From Clostridiaceae bacterium (lineage in GTDB: Bacteria > Bacillota > Clostridia > Oscillospirales > Acutalibacteraceae): DNA of 34,937 bases. Position 1 is the first letter of the stretch. Each line of letters starts with the position of its first letter. The DNA lies in NCBI GenBank assembly GCA_016292785.1, contig JAEDFL010000018.1:1-34937 (forward strand). The letters are read 5' to 3'. A model generated the notes under the pieces. That model did not search any database. It was given only the letters and a program-made list of their open reading frames with translations, and was not told the origin of the DNA. A program made the translations under genes and the position numbers. Of the stretch, positions 23,030 to 31,856 are shown in pieces.

Positions 23030-24508
23030 ATGGGAAACAATTTCGCAATACAAAATTATCTTGATGCCGATAAGGTGACAAAAGAGCTTGACGCTCTCAT
23101 CAAAAAGCCGATTTACAGCATCAGACCCGAAGCTCTCAAAAAGTACGAGAGCGAATACTACGGCAAAAAGTGTCAGAAATCAAAGGAAATGATAGACACC
23201 GCAAAGCAGAGAATACCGGGCGGAGTTCAGCATAACCTTGCTTTCAACTATCCGTTCCCCCTCGTATTTACTAAAGCGTCGGGCAATAAGCTCTACGATA
23301 TAGACGGCAACGAATACTATGATTTTCTTCAGGCAGGCGGTCCGACAATAATCGGAAGCAATCCTCCCGAAGTGCGTGAAAAGGTCATTGAACTGCTCAA
23401 CGACTGCGGCCCGTCAACAGGTCTTTTCCACGAGTACGAATATAAGCTTGCAAACAAAATCGCCGAGTGCGTTCCGTCCGTTGAGATGTTCCGTATGCTC
23501 GGTTCGGGAACGGAGGCATGTATGTGCGCCGTCCGTGTTGCAAGACTTGCAACAGGTCACAAGAACATTCTTAAAATGGGCGGAGCATATCACGGCTGGT
23601 CGGATCAGATGGCTTACGGTATGCGTGTTCCGGGCACGAAGAACCTCCAGTCAAGGGGCGTTCCGATGTTCGTATTCAAGCACACCGACGAGTTCTTCCC
23701 GAACGACCTCAACGACCTTGAAAGAAAGCTCAAGAAGAACGAGCTTACCGGCGGTACTGCAGGCGTGTTCATCGAGCCGGTAGGTCCCGAAAGCGGAACA
23801 AGACCGCTCAGCAAGGAATTTATCAAAGGTGCGGAGGCTCTCTGCCGCAAATACGGTGCTCTGCTCATCTTCGACGAGGTTGTAACAGGCTTCAGAATAG
23901 GACTTTCGGGCGCTCAGGGATATTTCGGAGTTGATCCCGATCTCACTATCTTCGGCAAGATTATTGCCGGCGGATATCCCGGAGCAGGCGGAATCGGCGG
24001 TCACAGAGATGTTATGGCTTACCTCGGCGCAGGTCTTGATTCTTCGGGCAAGAAGGTCAAGAAAGCAATGTGCGGCGGAACAATGGCGGCTACTCCCCTT
24101 TCCTGCGTTGCAGGCTATTACACGATCTGCGAGATCGAGAGAACAAATGCCTGCGAAAAGGCAGGACTCATGGGCGACAGGCTCATCGAGGGCATACAGA
24201 AATCCATCAAGAAGCACAATCTTCCGTTCGTAGCCTTCAATCAGGGTTCGATCTGTCACCTTGACACGGTCGGCACGATGCACTTTGCTATCAACTGGTC
24301 GAAGCCGTGGGAGATCCCCGAAATTCTCAAGCAGACAAGCGCACGTCAGAAAGAGATGGAGCATATGGGTGCGGCATATATGGCAGAGGGTATGGTTACA
24401 CTCGCAGGAAGCCGACTTTACACCAGCGCCGCATACACCGAGGAGGACATTGACGACGCAATATCCCGCTTTGACAGAGTTTTCGACAACTGCGGAAGAA
24501 TAGGTTAA
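23030..24508 (+). CDS. Class III (glutamate-1-semialdehyde aminomutase-like) aminotransferase
   Basis: 492-aa PLP enzyme. Landmarks: GSGTEACMCAVRVAR (158-172) for the cofactor phosphate, AYHGWSD (186-192), FIEPVGPE (247-254), DEVVTGFR (282-289) and the PLP lysine in FGKIIAGG (Lys310). The fold group includes GSA aminomutase and omega-amino/sugar aminotransferases. An N-terminal extension of about 50 residues before the usual start makes it longer than HemL, and no haem genes are nearby, so HemL is unlikely. AAGGAGG lies 8 bases before the ATG; the frame stays open to 22985 through the promoter region. It is followed 21 bases later by the aldolase gene, so the pair forms an operon. Confidence 0.87.
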   Translation: MGNNFAIQNYLDADKVTKELDALIKKPIYSIRPEALKKYESEYYGKKCQKSKEMIDTAKQRIPGGVQHNLAFNYPFPLVFTKASGNKLYDIDGNEYYDFLQAGGPTIIGSNPPEVREKVIELLNDCGPSTGLFHEYEYKLANKIAECVPSVEMFRMLGSGTEACMCAVRVARLATGHKNILKMGGAYHGWSDQMAYGMRVPGTKNLQSRGVPMFVFKHTDEFFPNDLNDLERKLKKNELTGGTAGVFIEPVGPESGTRPLSKEFIKGAEALCRKYGALLIFDEVVTGFRIGLSGAQGYFGVDPDLTIFGKIIAGGYPGAGGIGGHRDVMAYLGAGLDSSGKKVKKAMCGGTMAATPLSCVAGYYTICEIERTNACEKAGLMGDRLIEGIQKSIKKHNLPFVAFNQGSICHLDTVGTMHFAINWSKPWEIPEILKQTSARQKEMEHMGAAYMAEGMVTLAGSRLYTSAAYTEEDIDDAISRFDRVFDNCGRIG

Positions 24509-24529
24509 TTACATAAGGGGGACGTTTCA

Positions 24530-25741
24530 TTGTATACTTTGGAAGAAGGTAAAAAGGCTGTCATCGAGGCAGGACACAGACTGCTTGAGACAGGTCTGAT
24601 AGCAAGAACGTGGGGAAACGTGAGCGCAAGGATATCCGACACACAGTTTGTCATCACTCCGAGCGGCAGAGCATACGATTCTCTCACTCCCGACGACATA
24701 GTCGTGGTCAACATTGCCGACTGCTCATACGAGGGCGACGTTAAGCCTTCAAGCGAAAAGGGCATCCATGCCGATGCTTACGCTTTGAGAAAAGATGTTA
24801 ATTTTGTAATCCACACCCACCAGATTAACGCTTCGATACTCGGTGCGGCAGAGCTTGCGCTCGATCCCGTTCCGAAAGCGTACAGGGAGCTAATCGGTGA
24901 AACCGTTCCGTGCGCAGGCTACGGCATGCCGTCCACGGATAAGCTCAGGAAGGCGGTCAAAGCCGAGTATGCCGCTCATCCGGACTGTAAGGCTTTTCTT
25001 TTGGCGCATCACGGTGCTGTATGTCTCGGCAAGGATTTTGACGAAACCTTTGAGATCATACAGGCTCTTGAAAAGGCTTGCGAGGTCAAGCTTCAAAAGG
25101 CTTTTCTCGTCTATGAGGGTACGCCGGAATACACAAAAAAGCTTATGCTCGACAGCTACATCAGACACACGGGCGGTAAGGCTCTGCCGGAATATGTATC
25201 CGATTTCGGCAGCAGCGTTAAGGACGGCGAGTTTTTCATGCTCACCTTTAAAAGCGGAGCCTGCTTCAATGTCAGAATCAAGGGCTGTGAATATCACGGC
25301 GAAAAGAAGCTTCCGGCGGTTGCAAAAATTCATGCCGCAATTTATCAGTCGTCCGATATAAAATACATCAGGCATCTGACCGAAAGCGATATCATCGCAT
25401 ACAGCCTTACTTCGGATCAGATTGACGCAAGAATTGACGACTTTGCGCAGATAGCCGGCGCAAGGATAGGCTCGTTGAGATGGGACGGTTCGGCGGCTTG
25501 CGCCAATGAGGCGGCAAGAAAGCTCAAGGATAAGAACGCCCTGCTCATTCACGGTGCAGGTGCGATCATCACGGGCAAAAGCCTCGGCGATCTCGATGCG
25601 GTCGAGCTTGTTATGAGCAAGGAATGTAAGGCTCAGATAGGTGCGCTCTTCCTCGGAAACGGCAGCCCTCTCAGCCTCGTTGACCGCATAGCTCAGAGAA
25701 TCGTCTATGTAACAAAATATTCCAAAAAAGCGGCAGAATAA
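24530..25741 (+). CDS. Class II aldolase/adducin protein with a second, degenerate aldolase domain
   Basis: 403 aa, about twice the usual 210-250. Domain 1 (1-200) has the complete zinc site: SSEKGIHADAY with Glu76, HTH (His95, His97) and LLAHHGAVCLG with His161, so it should be an active aldolase, epimerase or decarboxylase of the L-fuculose-phosphate type. Domain 2 (about 235-400) repeats the pattern in weakened form: KIHAAIYQSSDIKYIRHLTE where HTH would be, and LLIHGAGAIITGKSL, but the metal set is incomplete. The start is TTG (24530) with AAGGGG 9 bases upstream; no good ATG is near. Co-transcribed with the aminotransferase. Confidence 0.85.
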   Translation: MYTLEEGKKAVIEAGHRLLETGLIARTWGNVSARISDTQFVITPSGRAYDSLTPDDIVVVNIADCSYEGDVKPSSEKGIHADAYALRKDVNFVIHTHQINASILGAAELALDPVPKAYRELIGETVPCAGYGMPSTDKLRKAVKAEYAAHPDCKAFLLAHHGAVCLGKDFDETFEIIQALEKACEVKLQKAFLVYEGTPEYTKKLMLDSYIRHTGGKALPEYVSDFGSSVKDGEFFMLTFKSGACFNVRIKGCEYHGEKKLPAVAKIHAAIYQSSDIKYIRHLTESDIIAYSLTSDQIDARIDDFAQIAGARIGSLRWDGSAACANEAARKLKDKNALLIHGAGAIITGKSLGDLDAVELVMSKECKAQIGALFLGNGSPLSLVDRIAQRIVYVTKYSKKAAE

Positions 25742-25767
25742 AGCCAAAAAACTCATAAAAAAATTTT

Positions 25768-25808
25768 CACACCCACGATTATCCTTAAACGATCGTGGGT
25801 GTGTTTTT
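25768..25808. terminator. Bidirectional terminator between the aldolase gene and rpiB
   Basis: Twelve-pair stem CACACCCACGAT / ATCGTGGGTGTG, 12-base loop, then five T residues; an A/T run on the other side allows function on the minus strand for rpiB, which ends at 25824. Confidence 0.85.
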
Positions 25809-25823
25809 CTCGGTGCAATCCGA

Positions 25824-26267
25824 TCATCTTTCATTTTCGATGTCTGCAAGCATCTGCACTCTTTTTGCGTGACGTCCGCCCTCATAAACTCCCGAGAGCC
25901 AAGCGTCAACTATCATCAGAGCGAGATCAAGTCCGACTACCCTTGCGCCGAAAGCCAGCACATTGGTGTCGTTATGCTGTCTTGAGAGCAGTGCGGAATA
26001 AGGCTCACTGCAAACAACGGCTCGGATTCCCTTGACCTTGTTGGCGGCAAGAGAAATGCCGATGCCCGTACCGCAGATAAGAATACCCTTATCACATTCG
26101 CCTGACGCAACAGCCTTGGCAACCGCCTTGCCGTAAATCGGATAATCCGTGCGCTCTGTGCTGTTTGTACCGAAGTCAACAACCTCAATACCTTTTTCTT
26201 TAAGATGCTCAATGACCTTGCCCTTCAGTTCAAAACCGACATGGTCACAGCCTATTGCAATTTTCAT
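25824..26267 (-). CDS. rpiB: RpiB/LacAB family sugar-phosphate isomerase
   Basis: Interconverts ribose 5-phosphate and ribulose 5-phosphate, and in the allose pathway allose 6-phosphate and allulose 6-phosphate. 147 aa, the usual size. Active-site residues seen: Asp8-His9 (CDHVG), Cys65 in ICGTGIG (general base), and RQHNDTNVL with His98 and Asn99. Last gene of the allose set, 309 bases after alsB, which suggests partly separate expression. AAAGGCGG lies 7 bases before the ATG. Context argues that allose 6-phosphate is a physiological substrate, as known for E. coli RpiB; a dedicated ribose role is not excluded. Confidence 0.92.
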   Translation of the reverse strand: MKIAIGCDHVGFELKGKVIEHLKEKGIEVVDFGTNSTERTDYPIYGKAVAKAVASGECDKGILICGTGIGISLAANKVKGIRAVVCSEPYSALLSRQHNDTNVLAFGARVVGLDLALMIVDAWLSGVYEGGRHAKRVQMLADIENER

Positions 26268-26287
26268 ACCTGAACCGCCTTTCGTTT

Positions 26288-26499
26288 AACCGCCGAAAAA
26301 ATGCGGTTTGCTTTTCTTAATGAACTGTGCGGATCGATTTTCACCGATCCGCACTTAAAAATGTCTTTTGATCCTGACTCAAAAGCAGTTTTTTGGAAAA
26401 TAGAAGGGGGAAAATATATCAAGAAGCGAGTGGATCGACCGACATTTTTTCTCTGCTGCTCCGAAGCTCGGTTTGCAGTATGCTTAAAAGCTTCGGAGC
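26288..26499. other. Three stem-loops in the alsB-rpiB intergenic region
   Basis: The 309-base gap holds no gene I can support. It contains hairpins at 26288-26308 (AACCGC / GCGGTT), 26327-26354 (ten perfect pairs GTGCGGATCG / CGATCCGCAC) and 26458-26499 (eleven perfect pairs GCTCCGAAGCT / AGCTTCGGAGC, 20-base loop). None has a T run on the minus strand, so they look more like mRNA-stabilising or processing structures than terminators. Confidence 0.5.
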
Positions 26500-26576
26500 G
26501 GAGTAACCTCTGATAATTTTGGGGATCATATCATTCGGTTGCATATAATAAAGTTCGGAGGAAAGAACCTTATTAG

Positions 26577-27539
26577 TTATTTTGTAACGAGGTTGGAGTC
26601 AACCGGAATTGTCTCGGGAGTTGCGTTAGGATCGATAGTTTCTGCATTCTTAACAGCCTCGATCATACGGCGGAGTGATGTTGCGCCGATTCCTGCCGAG
26701 TCCTGAGCAACCGTTGCCGAAAGCTCGCCTGCCTGAACGCTCTGGAGAGCCTCTTCCGCACCGTCTGTACCTACAACGATAACGTCCTTGCCTGCATTCT
26801 TAACAGCCTGGAGTACGCCGAGTGCCATTGTGTCGTTGCAGCAATAGATAGCCTTGATGTTCGGGTTGGACTGAAGCATGCTTGCCGCTGTGTCAAGAGC
26901 CTTCTGTCTGTCCCAGTCAGCCGGCTGAGAAGCAACGAGCTTGATGTTTGAAGCAGCGTTGAAAGCGTTTGTTGCGCCTGTCTTTCTTGCTTCACCGGAA
27001 GCGTTGCCTGCCTTACCTTCAACGATAGCAACTTCGCCGCCGTTTGCAAGGTTGTCAATGATGTACTGAGCGCCCTTTTCACCGACCTTAACGTTATCCG
27101 TTGTTGCGAAAGCGATAACGCTGCCGCCTGCCGCTTTAAGAGTATCCATGTCAATCTTCTCGTCTATGTTCATTACATAGATGCCCTTCTTGTTAGCCTC
27201 AACGATACCGTTGATAAGGTTTGTGGGTGAAAGAGGAGCAACGCCGATAGCCTTGTAGCCCTTTGTGATGCAGTTCTCAAGGATCTTGAGCTGGCCTTCT
27301 GTATCTTCCTCTGTTGTTGCTGCAAAGATATCAACTGTAACGCCCTGTTTCTTTGCTTCTTCCTCAATACCTGCCTTCATCTTTGCCCAGAAGTCGTTTG
27401 AAAGCGGCTTGAGAATTACGGCATAATCTGCCTGAGCCGTGTTCTTGTCAGCACCGTCTTTTGTGCCGCAGCCTGTGAGTACGATGGCGAAAAGTGTGAC
27501 CACCGCGAGGATAATGCTTAAAATTCTTGCCTTTTTCAT
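26577..27539 (-). CDS. alsB: D-allose-binding lipoprotein
   Basis: Periplasmic-binding-type lipoprotein delivering sugar to the AlsCA transporter. 320 aa with a lipoprotein signal peptide (basic start, hydrophobic core, lipobox LTGC with Cys24). The mature protein is strikingly like E. coli AlsB as I recall it: LSNDFWAKMKAGIEEEAKK, MNIDEKIDMDTLKAAGG, EGKAGNASGEAR, ASQPADWDRQKALD, CCNDTMALGV, GTDGAEEAL. This is the main evidence for allose rather than ribose as substrate. AAAGGA lies 8 bases before the ATG. 53 bases separate it from alsK. Confidence 0.92.
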   Translation of the reverse strand: MKKARILSIILAVVTLFAIVLTGCGTKDGADKNTAQADYAVILKPLSNDFWAKMKAGIEEEAKKQGVTVDIFAATTEEDTEGQLKILENCITKGYKAIGVAPLSPTNLINGIVEANKKGIYVMNIDEKIDMDTLKAAGGSVIAFATTDNVKVGEKGAQYIIDNLANGGEVAIVEGKAGNASGEARKTGATNAFNAASNIKLVASQPADWDRQKALDTAASMLQSNPNIKAIYCCNDTMALGVLQAVKNAGKDVIVVGTDGAEEALQSVQAGELSATVAQDSAGIGATSLRRMIEAVKNAETIDPNATPETIPVDSNLVTK

Positions 27540-27592
27540 AGTGATAATCCTTTCTTTAAATAAAATTTTTTATATTACCGACGGAACCCCCG

Positions 27593-28501
27593 TCAGTTAA
27601 TACCTTTGATTTTCTCGTGAGCAAAAATTCCGCTTCCGTAAATTCCGCTCTGCTGATCGTGTTCGGAGAAAAGTATTTCAAGATTTTTCTCCGGATACGG
27701 CTTGCGTACCTTTTCATGAATTGCCTGAACGAGGATATCCTTGGGGAAGCCCTCCATAAATACAACGCCGCCTGCAATTATCGAATAATCGGGATCGAGA
27801 ATATTTATCTCGGTTGCGATCGGAATTGCCAGATCCCTTACAAACTTTGTGAGGATCGGTGAATTTCCGTGATACTTGAAAACGTTTCTTATCGCAACAT
27901 CGTCAAAATATTTTGAAGCAATAAATTCAAGTCTCTTGCCGGAGCATCTTGTTTCCGAGCAGCCTATGTTTCCGCAGGTACATTCCTCATCAATCTCATA
28001 GAAAGGAATGTGTCCGAGTTCTCCTGCGGCTCCGTTCTTGCCGGCATATAGCTCGCCGTTGATGCATATCGCATTTCCGAAGCCTGTTCCGACATAAAAG
28101 CCGAGCACGGTTTTATTATTGTCAATTTTCAGCTTCTTCATATCGTTCATCAGCAGAAAATTTACATCTCTGTCAAGGAAAACGGGCAATCCGAGCTTTT
28201 CCTGGAGCTTGTCGCTGAATCTGATATTGTTAAATCCCTTTAAATTCGGGGTTGAGATAATCGTCTTTTTATCCTTGCTGACGATCGACGGGATTCCGAC
28301 TGCGGCGGCTATGACAGAATCACGGATACCGTATCTTTCCATATAAGCCTCGATCTCTTTGTGAATGATCTCAACCACATCACCCTCGTCGAAGATCCTG
28401 CTGGAGTTCTTTTCAAAATAGCTGATATTGCCTTCGGCATCAACAGCTCCTATTCTGAAATTAGTTCCGCCGATGTCAATTCCCAAAGTTAGATTTCCCA
28501 T
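27593..28501 (-). CDS. alsK: ROK family kinase, allose kinase
   Basis: 302 aa. ATP-binding DIGGTNFRIG (9-18), the ROK zinc motif CTCGNIGCSE with the preceding ELGHIP, and the acceptor-side region are intact. Expected to phosphorylate D-allose to allose 6-phosphate, by position in the als operon between alsE and alsB; ROK kinases of the same type also act on glucose, mannose or amino sugars. AAGGAGG lies 8 bases before the ATG at 28501; a GTG three codons upstream overlaps the ribosome binding site. Spacing to alsE is 31 bases. Confidence 0.88.
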   Translation of the reverse strand: MGNLTLGIDIGGTNFRIGAVDAEGNISYFEKNSSRIFDEGDVVEIIHKEIEAYMERYGIRDSVIAAAVGIPSIVSKDKKTIISTPNLKGFNNIRFSDKLQEKLGLPVFLDRDVNFLLMNDMKKLKIDNNKTVLGFYVGTGFGNAICINGELYAGKNGAAGELGHIPFYEIDEECTCGNIGCSETRCSGKRLEFIASKYFDDVAIRNVFKYHGNSPILTKFVRDLAIPIATEINILDPDYSIIAGGVVFMEGFPKDILVQAIHEKVRKPYPEKNLEILFSEHDQQSGIYGSGIFAHEKIKGIN

Positions 28502-28532
28502 CCTGTCCACCTCCTTAGACGGTAAAGCTTTT

Positions 28533-29216
28533 TTACACTTCTACGCCTGTCAATGTTTTAAATTCTTCCGTCATGATATCCCACGCTTTTGTGAGATCCG
28601 GATCCTTGGAGAAAAGTCCCGAAGATCCTACGATGAACACCTCGGTGCCTGCGTCGTACAGTCGCTTAAAGGTCTTCTGATTGCATGAGCCGTCCACTTC
28701 GATAAGATAATTGTAGCCGTATTTTTCTTTAATCTCCTTTGCTTCGCTGATCTTTGCGAGCATCTCCTCGATAAACGGCTGACCTGCGAAGCCGGGATCA
28801 ACGGACATAATCGTCAGCTTGTCGATCCTGTTGATATAGTGTTTGATCGACGAGAGAGGAGTTGACGGACTGAGCACAACGCCCTTTTTACAGCCGAGAG
28901 CTTCAATCTTGTTCATTATTCTGAACGCATCGTTTACTATCGTTTCGGCGTGGGGGCAGATATAGCCTGCCCCTGCCTTTGCGAGAACTTCAATATAATC
29001 GTCCGGATCAGTCACCATAAGATGACAGTCGATCGGCTTTTTTGCTATTGTCGAGAACACCTTTACGAAATCCGGGGAAAGCGTGATGTTCTTGACGAAA
29101 TGACCGTCCATTATATCCACATGATAGAGGTCGCATCTTTCATTGAGGATCTCCGTCTGATTTTTGATGTCCAGAAGATCCATACACATAAGCGACGGAT
29201 TAAATAACGGTTTCAT
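28533..29216 (-). CDS. alsE: D-allulose-6-phosphate 3-epimerase
   Basis: 227-aa enzyme of the ribulose-phosphate 3-epimerase superfamily converting allulose 6-phosphate to fructose 6-phosphate. Metal and catalytic residues: His32 and Asp34 (YHVDIMDGHF), His65 (IDCHLMV) and Asp175 (IEVDGS); MSVDPGFAGQPF is the flexible loop. Rpe itself is similar, but the MKPLFNPSLMCMDLL start and the context favour AlsE. GAGGTG lies about 6 bases before this ATG; the frame is open 32 codons further into alsC and that extension is rejected. 20 bases after alsC. Confidence 0.9.
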   Translation of the reverse strand: MKPLFNPSLMCMDLLDIKNQTEILNERCDLYHVDIMDGHFVKNITLSPDFVKVFSTIAKKPIDCHLMVTDPDDYIEVLAKAGAGYICPHAETIVNDAFRIMNKIEALGCKKGVVLSPSTPLSSIKHYINRIDKLTIMSVDPGFAGQPFIEEMLAKISEAKEIKEKYGYNYLIEVDGSCNQKTFKRLYDAGTEVFIVGSSGLFSKDPDLTKAWDIMTEEFKTLTGVEV

Positions 29217-29236
29217 AAAAATCACCTCTGAGCTAA

Positions 29237-30214
29237 TTATTTCTTGCGTGCAACAAATCTGTCGAGAGCAACCGATCCAATGATGAGCAAGCCCATAACA
29301 ACCTGCTGCCATACGCTCGGAACTGCGAGAATGTTAAGACCGTAGTTTATAACGCCGATGATAAGACCGCCCATTACAACGCCGAAGATCTTACCTTTAC
29401 CGCCGAAGAAGCTTGTTCCGCCGATGATCGAAGCGGCGATAGCGTAGGTCTCAAAGCCTGTTGCCGCTGCCGGCTCAGCAGAACCGACACGTCCGATAAG
29501 AACGATACCTGCAATACCTGCACAGATGCCTGAGATGATGAATACTATCAGGGTGTGCATATTTACGTTAATTCCCGAATACCATGCGGACTCTTTGTTT
29601 CCGCCGAGCGCGTAGATGTTTCTGCCGACCTTGGTTTTCTTTGTCAGGAAAGACAGGATAACCGCAACCAATATTGCAATTATCGCAACTATCGGGAGAA
29701 GATCGAATACCTTGTAGGAGATAAAGCTTGTGAATGATTTCGGGAAACCGAAAACTGCGCTTGAATTTGAAATAATGAGGGTTATACCTCTGAATATTGA
29801 CATTGTGCCGAGGGTGATGATGAACGGATGAAGTCCTGTTACGTTAATAAGAAGGCCGTTGATGAAGCCGAGAAAACCGCCGAAAATAATGCCCACTAAA
29901 ATTGCTAACAGCGGATTTATTCCGGCTACCATCATCTGAGCCGAAACCATACCGGTCAGGGCTACTACCGAGCCGACCGAAAGGTCGATACCTGCGATAA
30001 GGATCGCAAAGAACTCGCCCATCGCAATGAGGATGTTTACAGAGCTCTGTGAAAGAATCTGGGTGATTGTATCTGTTGAGAAGAAGATGCCCGGTTTCAT
30101 TACCGCAAGAAGAATAAGCAAGATAACGAGGATTCCGAATGTACCGTACTTCTGCCAGATCATATTAAAGGTAACTTTTTCTTTGGGTTTAACCTGCTTT
30201 ATTTTTTCAGACAT
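29237..30214 (-). CDS. alsC: Allose/ribose-type ABC transporter permease
   Basis: 325-aa membrane subunit of the RbsC/AlsC type with about eight to ten hydrophobic segments and the family patterns AGIDLSVGSVVALTG (about 75-90), LGGNKESAWYSGI and GGTSFFGGKGKIFG. It would form a homodimeric channel with AlsA. Start: AAAGGA is 11 bases from this ATG and only 2 from a GTG at 30223; I prefer the ATG. 21 bases after alsA. Confidence 0.92.
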   Translation of the reverse strand: MSEKIKQVKPKEKVTFNMIWQKYGTFGILVILLILLAVMKPGIFFSTDTITQILSQSSVNILIAMGEFFAILIAGIDLSVGSVVALTGMVSAQMMVAGINPLLAILVGIIFGGFLGFINGLLINVTGLHPFIITLGTMSIFRGITLIISNSSAVFGFPKSFTSFISYKVFDLLPIVAIIAILVAVILSFLTKKTKVGRNIYALGGNKESAWYSGINVNMHTLIVFIISGICAGIAGIVLIGRVGSAEPAAATGFETYAIAASIIGGTSFFGGKGKIFGVVMGGLIIGVINYGLNILAVPSVWQQVVMGLLIIGSVALDRFVARKK

Positions 30215-30235
30215 AGTGTTCACATTCCTTTCTAA

Positions 30236-31762
30236 TCAGGCGATATCCGCCGTTGACGCTTTGATAATGTTTTCTTCTGTTGCTTCCTTGTGCGGGAAGG
30301 TCTTGACGATCTCGCCCTCTCTGAAGACGTGGATCGTGTCGCACACCGCAAGAAGCTCTGTCAGCTCGGATGAAACGACAAGCACTCCCTTGCCCTCGTC
30401 GGCAAGCTTTCGCATCAGAGCGTAGATTTCACTCTTGCTTCCGATGTCGATACCCTTTGTCGGCTCGTCAAATATAATTATCTGTGAGTCGGCGGCCAGC
30501 CATTTGCCGAGGATAACCTTTTGCTGATTACCGCCCGAAAGCTCCGTGATTCCCTGATCTACGGAATAGCACTTGATGTTCAGGCTCTTTTTCTGCTCCT
30601 CGGAACAGGTTTTTTCGTACTTACTGTTTGTCAGTCCGCCTGCTCCGCCGAGTGTTGAAGCTTTTATAAACGGCAGAATTGAAATATTCTGCTTGATGTC
30701 AAAGTTGTGGAAAAATCCGGTTTCACGTCTGTTTTCCGTAACCATCGCAAGTCCGTGCTTGATTGCGGAATAGGGACTCTTGATGTTGACTTTCTCGCCC
30801 TTGATGAATACCTCACCGCTTGCTTTCGGCTCGGCTCCGAAGATCGAGTTCATCATTTCACTTCTGCCCGATCCGACAAGTCCCGAAAAACCTACGATCT
30901 CGCCCTTGTGAAGCTTGAAGGAAACGTCCTTGACCTTTCCGTCCTTTCTGGAAAGATTCCTGACCTCGAAGATGACCTCCTCGTTCTCGTAGCTGTCGGG
31001 AGCGTCCTCATGCTGGTAGGTGTTCTGAACCGTTCTGCCAACCATCATCGTGACAAGATCGTCAACCGTTACTTCGCTGACCTGCTTTGTTCCGACGTAT
31101 GCGCCGTCCTTGAGAACCGATACTCTGTCGCCGATCTCCTTGATCTCGGCAAGCTTATGGGAAATGAATACAATTCCTTTTCCCTCTTTCTTCAGCGCTC
31201 TGACAACATCAAAGAGATGCTCAACCTCTTTGTTTGTCAGGGAAGCTGTCGGCTCGTCCATGACGATTACCTTACTGTCTGCGGCAAGAGCCTTGGCGAT
31301 CTCGACCTGCTGCTTTTCCGAAACGCTGATATCCTCAACGAGGGTTTTCGGATCTCTGTTCAGACCGATTTTTGCAAGAAGCTCCTTTGCCCTTTTGTTC
31401 ATCTCTGCATAATCGACCACCGAAACGGGACCGAGCTTTTTCATCGGGAGCTTGCCCACAAAGAGATTTTCCTGAATGGACAGCTCATTGATAACGCTTA
31501 GCTCCTGATAGATAACGCTGATTCCGCATTCGTAGGAGTCTTTGGGAGTGAGCTTGCTGAATTCCTTGTCACCGATGATTATTTTGCCCTCGGTGGGCTG
31601 ATAAACGCCGGAAAGGATTTTCATCAGCGTTGACTTGCCTGCTCCGTTTTCTCCCAGCAGAACGTGTACCTCGCCCGATTGGATATCAAACGATATATCC
31701 TTCAGAGCGGTTACTCCGGGGAATTTCTTGACTACCCCTTTCATTTCAACGAGAGTACCCAT
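30236..31762 (-). CDS. alsA: Allose/ribose-type ABC transporter ATPase
   Basis: 508-aa protein with two ATP-binding cassettes in tandem, as usual for RbsA/AlsA. First half: Walker A GENGAGKST (37-45), signature VSEKQQVEIAKALA, Walker B VIVMDEPTASL. Second half: degenerate Walker A GLVGSGRSE, signature ELSGGNQQKV, Walker B IIIFDEPTKG. The degenerate second P-loop is normal for this family. AAGGAAGG lies 5 bases before the ATG. It is the first structural gene behind the operator at 31827-31848. Confidence 0.94.
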   Translation of the reverse strand: MGTLVEMKGVVKKFPGVTALKDISFDIQSGEVHVLLGENGAGKSTLMKILSGVYQPTEGKIIIGDKEFSKLTPKDSYECGISVIYQELSVINELSIQENLFVGKLPMKKLGPVSVVDYAEMNKRAKELLAKIGLNRDPKTLVEDISVSEKQQVEIAKALAADSKVIVMDEPTASLTNKEVEHLFDVVRALKKEGKGIVFISHKLAEIKEIGDRVSVLKDGAYVGTKQVSEVTVDDLVTMMVGRTVQNTYQHEDAPDSYENEEVIFEVRNLSRKDGKVKDVSFKLHKGEIVGFSGLVGSGRSEMMNSIFGAEPKASGEVFIKGEKVNIKSPYSAIKHGLAMVTENRRETGFFHNFDIKQNISILPFIKASTLGGAGGLTNSKYEKTCSEEQKKSLNIKCYSVDQGITELSGGNQQKVILGKWLAADSQIIIFDEPTKGIDIGSKSEIYALMRKLADEGKGVLVVSSELTELLAVCDTIHVFREGEIVKTFPHKEATEENIIKASTADIA

Positions 31763-31826
31763 GATATCCTTCCTTTCTCTAAATACTGCTTTATGAATAG
31801 TTTTTTGGAAAATATTTGTTAAATAT

Positions 31827-31848
31827 GTTGAGTAAAGGTTTACTCAAC
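31827..31848. promoter_or_regulatory. Palindromic operator in front of alsA
   Basis: A 22-base palindrome broken only at its centre (core TTGAGTAAAGGTTTACTCAA, 31828-31847). It shares TTGRGTAAnnGTTTACYC with the site at the lacI promoter, so both are probably bound by the LacI-type regulator. The alsA promoter itself is not clear; weak -35-like TTGTTG or TTGAGT on the minus strand overlap the palindrome. Confidence 0.7.
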
Positions 31849-31856
31849 AATTACTT

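Noticed and set aside
23030..24508. HemL (glutamate-1-semialdehyde aminomutase) of haem synthesis
   Set aside because: The fold is right, but the protein is longer at the N-terminus, there are no other tetrapyrrole genes, and it is paired with an aldolase; I keep the substrate open.
24890..25909. Long antisense frame (339 codons) opposite the aldolase gene
   Set aside because: The sense strand carries a clear class II aldolase with metal ligands; the antisense frame resembles no family and crosses a bidirectional terminator.
26301..26513. Open frame of 70 codons between alsB and rpiB on the plus strand
   Set aside because: It lies across the hairpins, has no ribosome binding site and no recognisable similarity.
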